A stretch of DNA of 9,892 nucleotides from an uncultured Collinsella sp. (GTDB taxonomy: Bacteria > Actinomycetota > Coriobacteriia > Coriobacteriales > Coriobacteriaceae). The position numbers and the translations under genes are program-made. Below, piece by piece: positions 1 through 6,788 of this stretch. The stretch is taken from assembly GCA_958427895.1 (NCBI GenBank), contig CAUADW010000061.1:1-9892 (forward strand), in the 5' to 3' direction. Below the pieces are notes generated by a model. That model was given only the letters and a program-made list of their open reading frames with translations. It made no database searches and had not been told where the DNA came from. Every line of letters starts with the position of its first letter. Position 1 is the stretch's first letter.

Positions 1-425
1 ACCTTCTTGGGAGCAGCGGCCTTCTTGGGGGCCGGAGCAGCCTTCTTGGCCTTAGGCGTGCAAGGCTCGGTGACGAGCTCCATGATAACGATGGGAGCAT
101 TGTCGCCCTTACGGTTACCGAGCTTCATGATGCGGGTGTAACCGCCGTTGCGGTCCTGCCACATACCCTGGGCAGCCTTGTCGAAGATCTCGGCAACGAG
201 CTGCTTATCGCCGAGCTTGGCGATAGCCAGACGACGAGAGTGCAGGTCGCCCTTCTTGGCCCAAGTGATGATCGGATCGACGACCGAACGCAGCGCCTTA
301 GCGCGGGTCTCGGTGGTCTTGATGCGGTCGTTCTCGAAGAGGGCCTTAGCAAGGCTCTTCTTCATGGCCTTGGTGTGGCTCGCATCGGTGCCGAGCTTCA
401 GGCCCTTCTTAACGTTGTGACGCAT
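1..425 (-). CDS. rplQ: 50S ribosomal protein L17 (bL17), C-terminus cut by window edge
   Basis: L17 is a 50S protein near the peptide exit tunnel and is the usual last gene of the alpha operon. The ATG at 425 opens a frame of 141 complete codons that runs off the left edge with no stop, so the gene is partial. Recognisable family blocks are the MRHN start, the KTTETRAKALR segment at residues 37-47, and GGYTRI then GDNAPIVIMELV at about 94-118. The conserved core ends near residue 119. What follows is a low-complexity tail rich in Lys, Ala and Pro (residues 124-141 and beyond) that E. coli L17 lacks. A GAGGAG site lies about 10 nt before the ATG, and the gap to rpoA is 30 nt, so it is probably co-transcribed with rpoA. 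Identity is certain; the full length is unknown. Confidence 0.96.
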   Translation of the reverse strand, partial: MRHNVKKGLKLGTDASHTKAMKKSLAKALFENDRIKTTETRAKALRSVVDPIITWAKKGDLHSRRLAIAKLGDKQLVAEIFDKAAQGMWQDRNGGYTRIMKLGNRKGDNAPIVIMELVTEPCTPKAKKAAPAPKKAAAPKK

Positions 426-455
426 GGTCTAGTTTCTCCTCAAATATGCGAAGCA

Positions 456-1397
456 TTAAGCCTTCAGGCTCAGGCCCATGGACTCAAGCTTGTCCTTCAC
501 TTCCTCGATCGACTTAACACCGAAGTTACGGATGTTGAGCAGATCGTTCTCCGAGAACTCAACGAGCTGACGGACCGAGTGAATGCTGGCGCGCTTAAGG
601 CAGTTGTAGGAACGGACGGAAAGGTCCAGATCCTCGATCTGCTTGTCCAGCTCGGCGTTGTCGTTGGTGACCTCGGGAGCGAAGATCGAAGCCTCCTCCT
701 CGACCTCGGGGGTCTCGGCAAGGTTCATAAAGGCGGCCATATGCTGGTTGATGATATTAGCAGCCTGGACCACGGCGTCGCGCGGGGCGATGGAGCCGTT
801 GGTCTCGATCTCGAGGACAAGGCGGTCGTAGTCGGTGTGCTGACCGACACGGCAAGCCTCAACGAGCTTGGCGCAACGGGAAACCGGCGAGTACAGCGAG
901 TCGACGTGGATCACACCGATGGGATCGTTGTCGCGCTTGTTGGCCTCGCCAGAAACATAGCCGCGGCCATAGCCGATGCGCATGCTCATGGTGAGATGGC
1001 CACCCTCGGTGAGCGTAGCAATGTGCTGCTCAGGATTGACCAGCTCAAACTCGGACGGAATAAAGAAGTCCGCACCGGTGACCTCGCAGGGGCCGTCAAC
1101 CGAGATGGTGGCGGTCGCCTCGTCGGTCGTGCCGAGAGCCCTGAAGACAAGACCCTTGACATTCAGGACGATGTCGGTGACATCCTCGACCATGTTAGGG
1201 ATGGTCATGAACTCGTGCTGCGCACCATCGATCTGAATAGCCTCGACGGCGGCACCCTCGAGCGAGGACAGAAGAACGCGACGAAGGGAGTTACCCAGCG
1301 TATCGCCGTAACCACGCTCGAGCGGCTCGACGGAGACACGAGCAGACGTCTCGTTGATCTCTTCGACCTGAACCTGAGGCCTAATGAATTCTGACAT
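456..1397 (-). CDS. rpoA: DNA-directed RNA polymerase subunit alpha
   Basis: The alpha subunit dimerises to nucleate RNA polymerase (alpha2-beta-beta'-omega), and its C-terminal domain contacts UP elements and activators. The 313-residue product has the normal length. The N-terminal assembly domain (about 1-230) shows the LERGYGDTLGNSLRRVLLSSLEG block at 26-48, typical of the dimer and beta-contact region. An acidic, proline-containing linker (about 231-255) follows. The C-terminal domain has VRSYNCLK, where Arg262 and Asn265 match DNA-binding R265 and N268 of E. coli, and NFGVKS at 291-296, the second helix-hairpin-helix contact. A GGAGG site 6 nt before the ATG at 1397 supports this start. 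The gene sits between rpsD and rplQ in the standard alpha-operon order, 32 nt after the rpsD stop. Confidence 0.98.
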   Translation of the reverse strand: MSEFIRPQVQVEEINETSARVSVEPLERGYGDTLGNSLRRVLLSSLEGAAVEAIQIDGAQHEFMTIPNMVEDVTDIVLNVKGLVFRALGTTDEATATISVDGPCEVTGADFFIPSEFELVNPEQHIATLTEGGHLTMSMRIGYGRGYVSGEANKRDNDPIGVIHVDSLYSPVSRCAKLVEACRVGQHTDYDRLVLEIETNGSIAPRDAVVQAANIINQHMAAFMNLAETPEVEEEASIFAPEVTNDNAELDKQIEDLDLSVRSYNCLKRASIHSVRQLVEFSENDLLNIRNFGVKSIEEVKDKLESMGLSLKA

Positions 1398-1429
1398 GTA
1401 TTACCTCCAGCCTCAGCAGCCCGGATGGA

Positions 1430-2026
1430 CTACTTAGAGTAGAGCTCGACGATGAGCTGCTCGTTGATATCACCGCTGATCTGCTCACGCGTCGGCAGAG
1501 CGAGCACGTTACCAGACAGCTTCTCGATATCGACCTCGAGCCAGCCAGGGACCTCAAAGCGCTCGGAGGAAATCAGGGCCTCCTTGATGGGGAGAAGGTC
1601 ACGGAACTTCTCGCCGACAGCGACGACGTCGCCGGCCTTGACGCGGTAGGACGGGATGTCCACGCGCTTGCCGTTCACGGTGAAGTGACCGTGACGGACG
1701 GACTGACGAGCCTCTTTGCGGGTGCGGGCGAAGCCAAGACGGAAGACGACGTTGTCGAGGCGAGACTCAAGAATGATCATGAGGTTCTCACCGGTGACGC
1801 CGTTCATCTTACGGGCCTTGTTGAAGTAGCCGTGGAACTGCTTCTCCAGAACGCCATAGATGAACTTGACCTTCTGCTTCTCGCGCAGCTGCATGCCGTA
1901 CTCAGATTCCTTGCGACGGCGCTTGGGCTGACGGATAGATTCCTTCTTGCTGCTGTAACCGAGCTCAGCGGGATCGATCCCGAGCTGACGGCAGCGCTTA
2001 AGAACAGGAGTCCTGTCGATTGCCAT
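1430..2026 (-). CDS. rpsD: 30S ribosomal protein S4 (uS4), zinc-free type
   Basis: S4 is a primary 16S rRNA-binding protein that nucleates 30S assembly. In E. coli it also represses the alpha operon by binding its mRNA leader. The product is 198 residues against 206 in E. coli. Conserved blocks are SEYGMQLREKQK at 41-52, YGVLEKQF at 57-64, the S4 RNA-binding fold at about 88-150 with RLDNVVFRLGFA and VNGKRVDIPSY, and the INEQLIVELYSK C-terminus. The N-terminal 40 residues are unusual: only one cysteine (Cys12), so the Cys4 zinc knuckle of many S4 proteins is absent and a Lys/Arg-rich stretch (34-39) takes its place. The ATG at 2026 follows an AAGGA motif by about 10 nt. The gap to rpsK is 19 nt. 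Confidence 0.98.
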   Translation of the reverse strand: MAIDRTPVLKRCRQLGIDPAELGYSSKKESIRQPKRRRKESEYGMQLREKQKVKFIYGVLEKQFHGYFNKARKMNGVTGENLMIILESRLDNVVFRLGFARTRKEARQSVRHGHFTVNGKRVDIPSYRVKAGDVVAVGEKFRDLLPIKEALISSERFEVPGWLEVDIEKLSGNVLALPTREQISGDINEQLIVELYSK

Positions 2027-2045
2027 ATTGATACGATCCTTTCAG

Positions 2046-2450
2046 TTACACGCGGCGACGCTTCTTGGGGCGGCAGCCGTTGTGCGGAATGGGGGTCTTG
2101 TCCTGGATGCTCGAGACCTCGAGGCCAGCAGCCTGGAGGGAGCGGATGGCGGTCTCACGACCGGAGCCGGGGCCCTTGACGAAGACGGAAACCTTCTTCA
2201 TACCGTGCTCCATGGCCTGCTTGGCAGCAGCCTCGGCAGCCATCTGGGCAGCGAACGGCGTGGACTTACGGGAGCCCTTGAAGCCCACCTGGCCAGCCGA
2301 CTTCCAGGAAATGACGTTGCCCTGGGGATCGGTGATCGAAACGATCGTGTTGTTGAACGTAGAACGAATGTGAGCCTGGCCCACGGAAATGTTCTTACGG
2401 TCCGCGCGCTTCAGACGGGCAGCGCGAACGTTCTTCTTAGCAGTAGCCAT
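2046..2450 (-). CDS. rpsK: 30S ribosomal protein S11 (uS11)
   Basis: S11 sits on the 30S platform beside S6/S18 and near the E-site codon. The 134-residue product matches family length. It has a basic N-terminal extension (1-19), the HIRSTFNNTIVSITDPQGN block at 27-45, GFKGSRKSTPFAAQ at 56-69, GPGSGRETAIRSLQAAGL at 93-110, and the conserved C-terminal TPIPHNGCRPKKRRR. The ATG at 2450 is preceded by AAGGAG about 10 nt upstream, and that site overlaps the rpsM stop codon. The 14-nt gap between rpsM and rpsK suggests translational coupling. Nothing is unusual. Confidence 0.98.
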   Translation of the reverse strand: MATAKKNVRAARLKRADRKNISVGQAHIRSTFNNTIVSITDPQGNVISWKSAGQVGFKGSRKSTPFAAQMAAEAAAKQAMEHGMKKVSVFVKGPGSGRETAIRSLQAAGLEVSSIQDKTPIPHNGCRPKKRRRV

Positions 2451-2464
2451 CTATCTAGCGCTCC

Positions 2465-2839
2465 TTATTTCTTCTTCTTAGCACCGATCTGACGCTTCGG
2501 GCCCTTGCGGGTACGAGCGTTAGTGTGGGTGCGCTGGCCGCGGACCGGGAGGCCCTTGCGGTGACGAAGGCCGCGGTTGCAGCCGATGTCCATAAGGCGC
2601 TTGACGTTCTGGTTGCGCTCACGGCGGAGGTCGCCCTCAACCATGATCTGGTTCTTATCGATATAATCGCGGATGGCGTTAACCTCATCCTCGGTGAGGT
2701 CCTTAACGCGCGTATCCACGTTAACGTTGCACTCGACGCAAATCTTCGTCGCAGTGGTGCGGCCGATGCCGTAAATGTAGGTCAGACCGATCTCAACGCG
2801 CTTCTCACGCGGGAGGTCGACACCATTAATACGGGCCAA
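2465..2839 (-). CDS. rpsM: 30S ribosomal protein S13 (uS13), TTG start
   Basis: S13 lies at the head of the 30S subunit, forms intersubunit bridges with L5, and contacts P-site tRNA through its C-terminal tail. The product is 124 residues. It starts MARINGVDLP, contains the YIYGIG helix-hairpin-helix motif at 21-26, a long central helix, and the family signature RGLRHRKGLPVRGQRTHTNARTRKG at 89-113 (in two parts RGLRHRKGLPVRGQ and RTHTNARTRKG), then a poly-lysine end. The frame begins at TTG 2839. A GAGGAG site 6 nt upstream and the match of this N-terminus to the family support TTG as the true start. The rpmJ stop lies 14 nt upstream. Confidence 0.97.
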   Translation of the reverse strand: MARINGVDLPREKRVEIGLTYIYGIGRTTATKICVECNVNVDTRVKDLTEDEVNAIRDYIDKNQIMVEGDLRRERNQNVKRLMDIGCNRGLRHRKGLPVRGQRTHTNARTRKGPKRQIGAKKKK

Positions 2840-2853
2840 CGTAGTCTCCTCTC

Positions 2854-2967
2854 TTAACCCTGACGCTGCTTATGACGGGGGTTCTCGCAAATGACGAGGA
2901 CCTTGCCATGGCGCCTAATGATTTTGCACTTATCGCACATCTTCTTGACCGAAGGACGTACCTTCAT
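2854..2967 (-). CDS. rpmJ: 50S ribosomal protein L36 (bL36), zinc-binding form
   Basis: This very short gene was read directly from the minus strand between infA and rpsM. It encodes 37 residues, MKVRPSVKKM then CDKCKIIRRHGKV and a CENPRHKQRQ end, which is the normal L36 length. Cys11, Cys14, Cys27 and His32 form the C-x2-C-x12-C-x4-H zinc ribbon, so this is the zinc-containing paralogue type. L36 stabilises 23S rRNA near domains II, V and VI. The ATG at 2967 is preceded by an AAGGA motif 7 nt upstream. The gap to infA is unusually wide at 150 nt and structured (2968-3117), while rpsM follows after 14 nt, so rpmJ may be the first gene behind the alpha-operon leader. Confidence 0.97.
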   Translation of the reverse strand: MKVRPSVKKMCDKCKIIRRHGKVLVICENPRHKQRQG

Positions 2968-3117
2968 CGTTCTTCCTTTCGGTAGCGCTCAAACTACTTC
3001 CCTACTATCTACTCGCCCAGCCGCAGGCGTTTAAAACTATGGCTGGTCTTCACACACAATCCGACCGTAGGTTGAGCTAAGCCTGCAGTCGGAAATGGAG
3101 TGCGTGTATGCGTGCCG
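2968..3117 (-). promoter_or_regulatory. Structured intergenic RNA between infA and rpmJ; candidate alpha-operon leader
   Basis: This 150-nt gap is far longer than its neighbours. Read as minus-strand RNA, an outer arm at 3110-3103 (CAUACACG) can pair with 3058-3051 (UGUGUGUG), 8 bp with two G-U pairs. It encloses a hairpin whose 5-bp base is CCGAC/GUCGG (3092-3088 with 3065-3061), extended inward by partly paired bases. A second perfect inverted repeat, CCAGCC/GGCUGG, lies at 3046-3041 and 3022-3017. Neither hairpin is followed by a U tract, so this is not a simple terminator. In E. coli the alpha operon is controlled by S4 binding a structured leader. rpsD is in this unit, so an analogous role here is plausible but inferred. 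No convincing promoter was found inside the gap. Confidence 0.4.
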
Positions 3118-3336
3118 CTATTTGTAGCGATAGGTGATGCGGCCGCGGGTCAGGTCGTACGGGGAAAGCTCCACGACAACCCTGTCACCGGGGAGAATAC
3201 GGATGTAATTCATTCGGATCTTGCCAGAAATGTTGCACAGAACCGAATGACCGTTCTCGAGCTCGACCTTAAACATGGCGTTGGGCAACGGTTCCTTTAC
3301 CGTACCCTCGAGCTCAATTGCGTCTTCCTTCTTCAC
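3118..3336 (-). CDS. infA: Translation initiation factor IF-1
   Basis: IF-1 occupies the 30S A site during initiation and assists IF-2 and IF-3. From GTG 3336 the product is 72 residues, the canonical length. It is a single OB fold with EDAIELEGTV at 4-13, EPLPNAMFKVELENGH at 15-30, SGKIRMNYIRILPGD at 37-51, and the SPYDLTRGRITYRYK C-terminus. TTG at 3342, two codons upstream, is in frame and is an alternative start (74 residues). I prefer GTG because it restores family length and lies about 10 nt after the purine-rich GAAAG, against only 4 nt for TTG. A probable promoter precedes the gene. Cys34 replaces the alanine usual in the VLAHISGK block. The product identity is certain; the start is moderately sure. 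Confidence 0.95.
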   Translation of the reverse strand: MKKEDAIELEGTVKEPLPNAMFKVELENGHSVLCNISGKIRMNYIRILPGDRVVVELSPYDLTRGRITYRYK

Positions 3337-3375
3337 AAGCAATCATCTTTCTCTAGAAAACGACAGCGATTGAGT

Positions 3376-3404
3376 ATTCTACAACACGTATGCACGCATC
3401 GTAA
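3376..3404 (-). promoter_or_regulatory. Probable sigma-70-type promoter for infA and the alpha operon
   Basis: On the minus strand, TTACGA (3404-3399) is followed after exactly 17 nt by TAGAAT (3381-3376). The -10 box matches the consensus TATAAT at five of six positions and the -35 box at three of six. Transcription would start near 3369, giving a leader of roughly 30 nt before the infA start. The site lies in the 104-nt gap between map and infA, wide for this cluster and AT-richer than the coding sequence. A second TTACGA copy at 3415-3410, 11 bp upstream, forms a direct repeat with the -35 box. The call rests on motif and spacing only. Confidence 0.45.
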
Positions 3405-3440
3405 TAACTTCGTAATGGCTCCACAACTAAATGGAACTTG

Positions 3441-4229
3441 TTACATTTCTCCGCCTTGGAGGGAGCACCAAGCACCTTGGGCATCCGTGGTGAGAATCAC
3501 CGGGCCGTCATTGGTAATGGCGACGGTGTTCTCGTAGTGCGCGGCGGGCAGGTGGTCGTTGGTCGTGACGATCCAACCGTCGGAGCCCGTGCTCACATGG
3601 TTGGAACCCATCGTAACCATCGGCTCGATGGCAATGACCATGCCGGCCTGGAGGCGAACGCCCCTCCCCTTCTTTCCATAGTTAGGAACGTTGGGGTCCT
3701 CGTGCATCACGCGGCCAATGCCATGGCCCACATAATCGCGAAGCACGCCGTAACCGTGAGACTCGGCGAGGGACTGAACGGCATAACCGACGTCCCCGAT
3801 ATGGTTACCGGGAACAGCCTGCTCGATGGCAGCCTTAAGGCAATCGCGCGTGATCTCGCACAAAGCCTTGGCTTCGGGCGTGGGGGTGCCGACGAAAAAC
3901 GTCCAAGCGTTATCGCCGACCCAACCGTCGACAACGGCTCCCGTATCGATGGAGATGATATCGCCATCGCGCAGGATCATGTCGGGGTTGGGAATACCGT
4001 GTACCACGGCATCGTTAATCGATGCGCAAATGGTTCCGGGAAACCCGCCGTAACCCTTAAAGGCTGGGGTGCCACCATGCATGCGGATAATCTGCTCCGC
4101 GAGCTGATCGAGCTCAAAGGTGGAAACGCCGGGGCGCACCATGGCTCCAACGTGGCGGAGCGCCATCTTAGATAGCGCTCCTGCCTTCTTCATCTGCTCG
4201 ATTTGCGTTGCAGACTTAATCTTGATCAT
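3441..4229 (-). CDS. map: Type I methionine aminopeptidase
   Basis: Map is a cytosolic dimetal enzyme that removes the initiator methionine from nascent proteins when the second residue is small. The 262-residue product is the compact type I form with no N-terminal zinc-finger extension. The pita-bread catalytic fold shows all five metal ligands: Asp95 and Asp106 (IDTGAVVDGWVGDNAW), His169 (VGHGIG), Glu202 (IEP) and Glu233 (HYENT). Substrate-side histidines His77 (VVHGIP) and His176 (MHEDP) are also present. Each is offset by two from the E. coli numbering. The ATG at 4229 overlaps the adk stop as ATGA, which implies translational coupling. The pairing with adk downstream of secY is standard in Gram-positive bacteria. 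Confidence 0.98.
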   Translation of the reverse strand: MIKIKSATQIEQMKKAGALSKMALRHVGAMVRPGVSTFELDQLAEQIIRMHGGTPAFKGYGGFPGTICASINDAVVHGIPNPDMILRDGDIISIDTGAVVDGWVGDNAWTFFVGTPTPEAKALCEITRDCLKAAIEQAVPGNHIGDVGYAVQSLAESHGYGVLRDYVGHGIGRVMHEDPNVPNYGKKGRGVRLQAGMVIAIEPMVTMGSNHVSTGSDGWIVTTNDHLPAAHYENTVAITNDGPVILTTDAQGAWCSLQGGEM

Positions 4230-4852
4230 AGACCGAGAGCCTCTTTGACATCCCCGTACACGGTCTCGCGAGCCTGGTCACCGTTGACCGACTTGAGCAG
4301 ACCCTGGCCACGATAGTAGTCGACGAGCGGGCTCGTGGACTTCTCGTAGACGTCGAGACGGTTCTTGATGGTCTCGGGCTTGTCGTCGTCGCGCTGATAC
4401 ATCTCGCCGCCACACTTGGGGCAGGTAGCATCGGCAGCGGTGCCGGTGTAACCGCAGGCGCGGCAGGTGCGACGCGAAGACAGACGATCGATAATGACCT
4501 CGGGGGCCACATCGACCAGAAGGGCGCAGTCGATCTCGCGACCCATGGCGGAGAGCTCGGAATCGAGCGTCACGGCCTGGGCGGTGTTGCGCGGGAAGCC
4601 GTCGAGGATGAAGCCCTGCTGGGCGTCATCGGCGGCAAGGCGCTCCTTGACAAGGTCGATCACGAGCTGGTCGGGAACGAGCTCGCCAGCGTCCATGTAC
4701 TTCTTAGCCTGAATACCAAGCTCGGTGCCACCCTTGGCGGCAGCACGCAGCAGGTCGCCCGTGGAAATGTGGGCGACGCCAAACTCGGCGACGAGCTCCT
4801 GTGCGACGGTGCCCTTACCGGCACCCGGAGCTCCGAGCAATACGAGGTTCAT
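4226..4852 (-). CDS. adk: Adenylate kinase, zinc-type LID
   Basis: Adenylate kinase catalyses ATP + AMP to 2 ADP in the cytosol. The 208-residue product has the P-loop GAPGAGKGT at 7-15, the AMP-site STGDLLR block with Arg36, GFPRN with Arg88, and Arg123 in the DRL motif. The long LID domain carries four cysteines (130, 133, 144, 147) as two CxxC pairs, the structural zinc site typical of Gram-positive adenylate kinases. Arg154 and Arg165 supply further phosphate contacts. The start is set by the Shine-Dalgarno site: AGGAGG lies 7 nt before ATG 4852, whereas an in-frame TTG at 4858 would have only 1 nt of spacing. The secY stop is 18 nt upstream, and map overlaps the adk stop by 4 nt. Confidence 0.97.
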   Translation of the reverse strand: MNLVLLGAPGAGKGTVAQELVAEFGVAHISTGDLLRAAAKGGTELGIQAKKYMDAGELVPDQLVIDLVKERLAADDAQQGFILDGFPRNTAQAVTLDSELSAMGREIDCALLVDVAPEVIIDRLSSRRTCRACGYTGTAADATCPKCGGEMYQRDDDKPETIKNRLDVYEKSTSPLVDYYRGQGLLKSVNGDQARETVYGDVKEALGL

Positions 4853-4870
4853 GAGCAATCCTCCTCTAGC

Positions 4871-6157
4871 CTATTTAAAGAATCCATCGTAATCATACAT
4901 CTTGATCTGGCCTTCGAGCTTATCGACCGTGTCGAGCACGACGCCGACCATGATGAGGATGGACGTGCCGCCAAATGCCTGGATCAGATGGTTACCCGTG
5001 AAGGAGAAGATAATCGAAGGCACGATGGCGATGAGCGCCAAAAAGACAGCGCTGGGAAGCGTGATCTTGTTGAGCGCGTTCTTGATGTAGGCCGCGGTAG
5101 CCCTACCCGGACGCACGCCCGGAATAAAGCCGCCCTGCTTCTTAAGGTTATCGGCCGTGTCATCGGGGTTGAACACCATGGAGGTGTAGAAGTACGCGAA
5201 GAACACGATGAGGACAACGTTAAGCACCCAGTTGAGCCAACCGGTCGAAAGCGCGGAGGCAACTGCCTGAATCCAGCCGATGCCGGGGAAGAACACGGCA
5301 ATCTGAGCCGGGAAGTACAGCAGCGCCGAAGCGAAGATGATCGGCACGACACCCGCGGTGTTGACCTTGATGGGCAGGTAGGTGGTCTGGCCACCCATCA
5401 TGCGACGGCCCACGACGCGCTTAGCGTAGGAGACCGGGATGCGGCGCTGGCCGCGCTCAAGGAAAACAATCAGCGGGATAACCAGCAGGATGATGGCGCA
5501 GATGATCACCATGGTGATGATGCCACCGGCATTGCCCTCGGTGCTGGAGAAGATAGCCTGCGGCAGACCGGCCATGATGTTCGCGAAGATGATCAGCGAC
5601 ATGCCATTGCCGATACCGCGCTGGGTGATGAGCTCACCAATCCACATGATCAGCATGGCGCCCGCGGTGAGCGTACCGACGATCATGAGGTCGAAGATGA
5701 TCTCGGGAGCGCCGGCGCCATTGAAGCTGATGCCGAAGCTCTTAAAGAGGAAGAGGTAACCCACGGAGTTGAGGATTGCCAGAGCCAGGGTGAGGTAACG
5801 CGAATACTGCGTAATCTTGGTCTGACCGACCTCGCCCTCGCGGGCAAGCTCATGCAGGGAAGGCACGACGGCCTGGAGCATCTGGAGGATGATCGAGCTG
5901 GTGATGTAAGGCATGATGCCCAGCGAAAACACCGACACATAGCTCAACGCGCCGCCAGAGAAAAGATTCAGGAGGGCCATAGCACCTGCGGCGACCGAAT
6001 TGTTATCGGTCGAGAAAAGGCCCAGCATCCCCTGGAAGGGAATGCCGGGCACAGGAACGTGCGCACCAATGCGGTACACGACGAGCATAGCTATGGTAAA
6101 AAGAATCTTTTCGCGCAATTCTTTGATGCGGAAAGCATTCTTAAGACCATTTAGCAC
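4871..6157 (-). CDS. secY: Protein translocase subunit SecY, GTG start
   Basis: SecY is the pore subunit of the SecYEG translocon in the cytoplasmic membrane. The 428-residue product is predominantly hydrophobic, consistent with ten membrane helices. The first follows MLNGLKNAFRIKELREKILF. The plug/TM2 region is recognisable at about 66-94 (SGGALSYVSVFSLG then IMPYITSSIIL). The cytosolic loop ERGQRRIPVSYAKR lies at 234-247, and PGVRPG at 346-351 carries Arg349, equivalent to the SecA/ribosome-contact Arg357 of E. coli. The frame starts at GTG 6157, overlapping the end of rplO by 7 nt. That N-terminus matches the family, and a GGAAAGG purine run lies about 10 nt upstream inside rplO. The position after rplO and before adk is standard. 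Confidence 0.97.
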   Translation of the reverse strand: MLNGLKNAFRIKELREKILFTIAMLVVYRIGAHVPVPGIPFQGMLGLFSTDNNSVAAGAMALLNLFSGGALSYVSVFSLGIMPYITSSIILQMLQAVVPSLHELAREGEVGQTKITQYSRYLTLALAILNSVGYLFLFKSFGISFNGAGAPEIIFDLMIVGTLTAGAMLIMWIGELITQRGIGNGMSLIIFANIMAGLPQAIFSSTEGNAGGIITMVIICAIILLVIPLIVFLERGQRRIPVSYAKRVVGRRMMGGQTTYLPIKVNTAGVVPIIFASALLYFPAQIAVFFPGIGWIQAVASALSTGWLNWVLNVVLIVFFAYFYTSMVFNPDDTADNLKKQGGFIPGVRPGRATAAYIKNALNKITLPSAVFLALIAIVPSIIFSFTGNHLIQAFGGTSILIMVGVVLDTVDKLEGQIKMYDYDGFFK

Positions 6158-6600
6158 GGCAGCTCGACCTTTCCGCCGGCGGCCTCGATCTTGGCCTGCG
6201 CAGAAGCGCTGACCTTGTCGACCTTGACCGTGAACTTCTTGGTGAGCTCACCATTGCCGAGCACCTTGACGGGCTCGAACTCGCTCTTGGTGATGCGAGC
6301 GGCCTTAAGAGCGGCACCGTCGATCACAGCGCCGTCCTCGAACTTACGCTCGAGACGCTCAACGTTAACGGCGGTGTACTCGATACGACGGGGGTTGCGG
6401 AAGCCCGGAAGCTTGGGCAGGCGCATAGCCAGCGGAGTCTGGCCACCCTCGAAGCCGGCACCCTTGGTGCCGCCAGAGCGGGAACCCTGGCCCTTCTGGC
6501 CGCGGCCAGAAGTGGTGCCGTGACCCGAAGAATTGCCACGGCCGACGCGCTTGCGGTTCTTGGTGGAACCGGGCGCGGGAGTAAGATCGTGAAGCTGCAT
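6151..6600 (-). CDS. rplO: 50S ribosomal protein L15 (uL15)
   Basis: L15 is a late-assembly 50S protein whose extended basic N-terminus threads into 23S rRNA. The product is 149 residues. It begins MQLHDLTPAPGS, then has the glycine/arginine-rich tail KRVGRGNSSGHGTTSGRGQK at 18-37 and the RSGGTKGAGFEGGQTPL block at 41-57, followed by the globular domain with RLPKLPGFRNPRR at 60-72. GAGGAG lies 6 nt before the ATG at 6600 and overlaps the last codons of rpmD, only 3 nt upstream. The TAA stop lies inside the first codons of secY, so these genes are probably translationally coupled. Confidence 0.98.
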   Translation of the reverse strand: MQLHDLTPAPGSTKNRKRVGRGNSSGHGTTSGRGQKGQGSRSGGTKGAGFEGGQTPLAMRLPKLPGFRNPRRIEYTAVNVERLERKFEDGAVIDGAALKAARITKSEFEPVKVLGNGELTKKFTVKVDKVSASAQAKIEAAGGKVELPC

Positions 6601-6603
6601 TTG

Positions 6604-6786
6604 CTACTCCTCTACAATCTCGACAAGGTGCTTGACCTTGAAGATCATGCCGCGGACGGACTCGTTGTCAGCAATCTCGCGAACCTCGCGGATCCTGTGG
6701 AGACCGAGGGCACGGACAGTACGGACCTGGTCCTGCTTGCAACCGTTGGTGCTGCGGACCTGCTTGATCTTGATGGTGTCAGCCAT
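6604..6786 (-). CDS. rpmD: 50S ribosomal protein L30 (uL30)
   Basis: L30 is a small 50S protein. The 60-residue product has the bacterial length and the hallmark ferredoxin-like core: IKIKQVRSTNGCKQDQVRTV at 5-24, then the ALGLHRIREVREIADNESVRGM stretch and the KVKHLVEI end. The ATG at 6786 follows the rpsE stop by 2 nt, and an AAGGAG site lies within the last codons of rpsE about 8 nt upstream. The order rpsE-rpmD-rplO is the standard spc order. Nothing is odd. Confidence 0.98.
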   Translation of the reverse strand: MADTIKIKQVRSTNGCKQDQVRTVRALGLHRIREVREIADNESVRGMIFKVKHLVEIVEE

Positions 6787-6788
6787 GC

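Noticed and set aside
240..1394. Plus-strand open frame of 384 codons antisense to rpoA and the start of rplQ
   Set aside because: It lies opposite an unmistakable rpoA, and its translation shows no recognisable domain. It is treated as a compositional shadow.
2968..3060. A promoter directly upstream of rpmJ
   Set aside because: Candidate boxes such as TTAAAC-17 nt-TAGATA or TTGTGT-17 nt-TTTTAA match consensus too poorly to report as features.
3337..3342. TTG at 3342 as the infA start
   Set aside because: It would add two residues to the standard 72, and the purine-rich motif would be only 4 nt away. GTG 3336 fits better, though not decisively.
4853..4858. TTG at 4858 as an upstream start for adk
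   Set aside because: AGGAGG would lie only 1 nt before TTG, against 7 nt before ATG 4852. The ATG also gives the canonical MNLVLLGAPG start.
4769..6154. Plus-strand open frame of 461 codons antisense to secY
   Set aside because: It mirrors secY codon by codon, is rich in His, Asp and Arg with no family resemblance, and has no Shine-Dalgarno site. Biased third positions in the real gene keep the antisense frame open.
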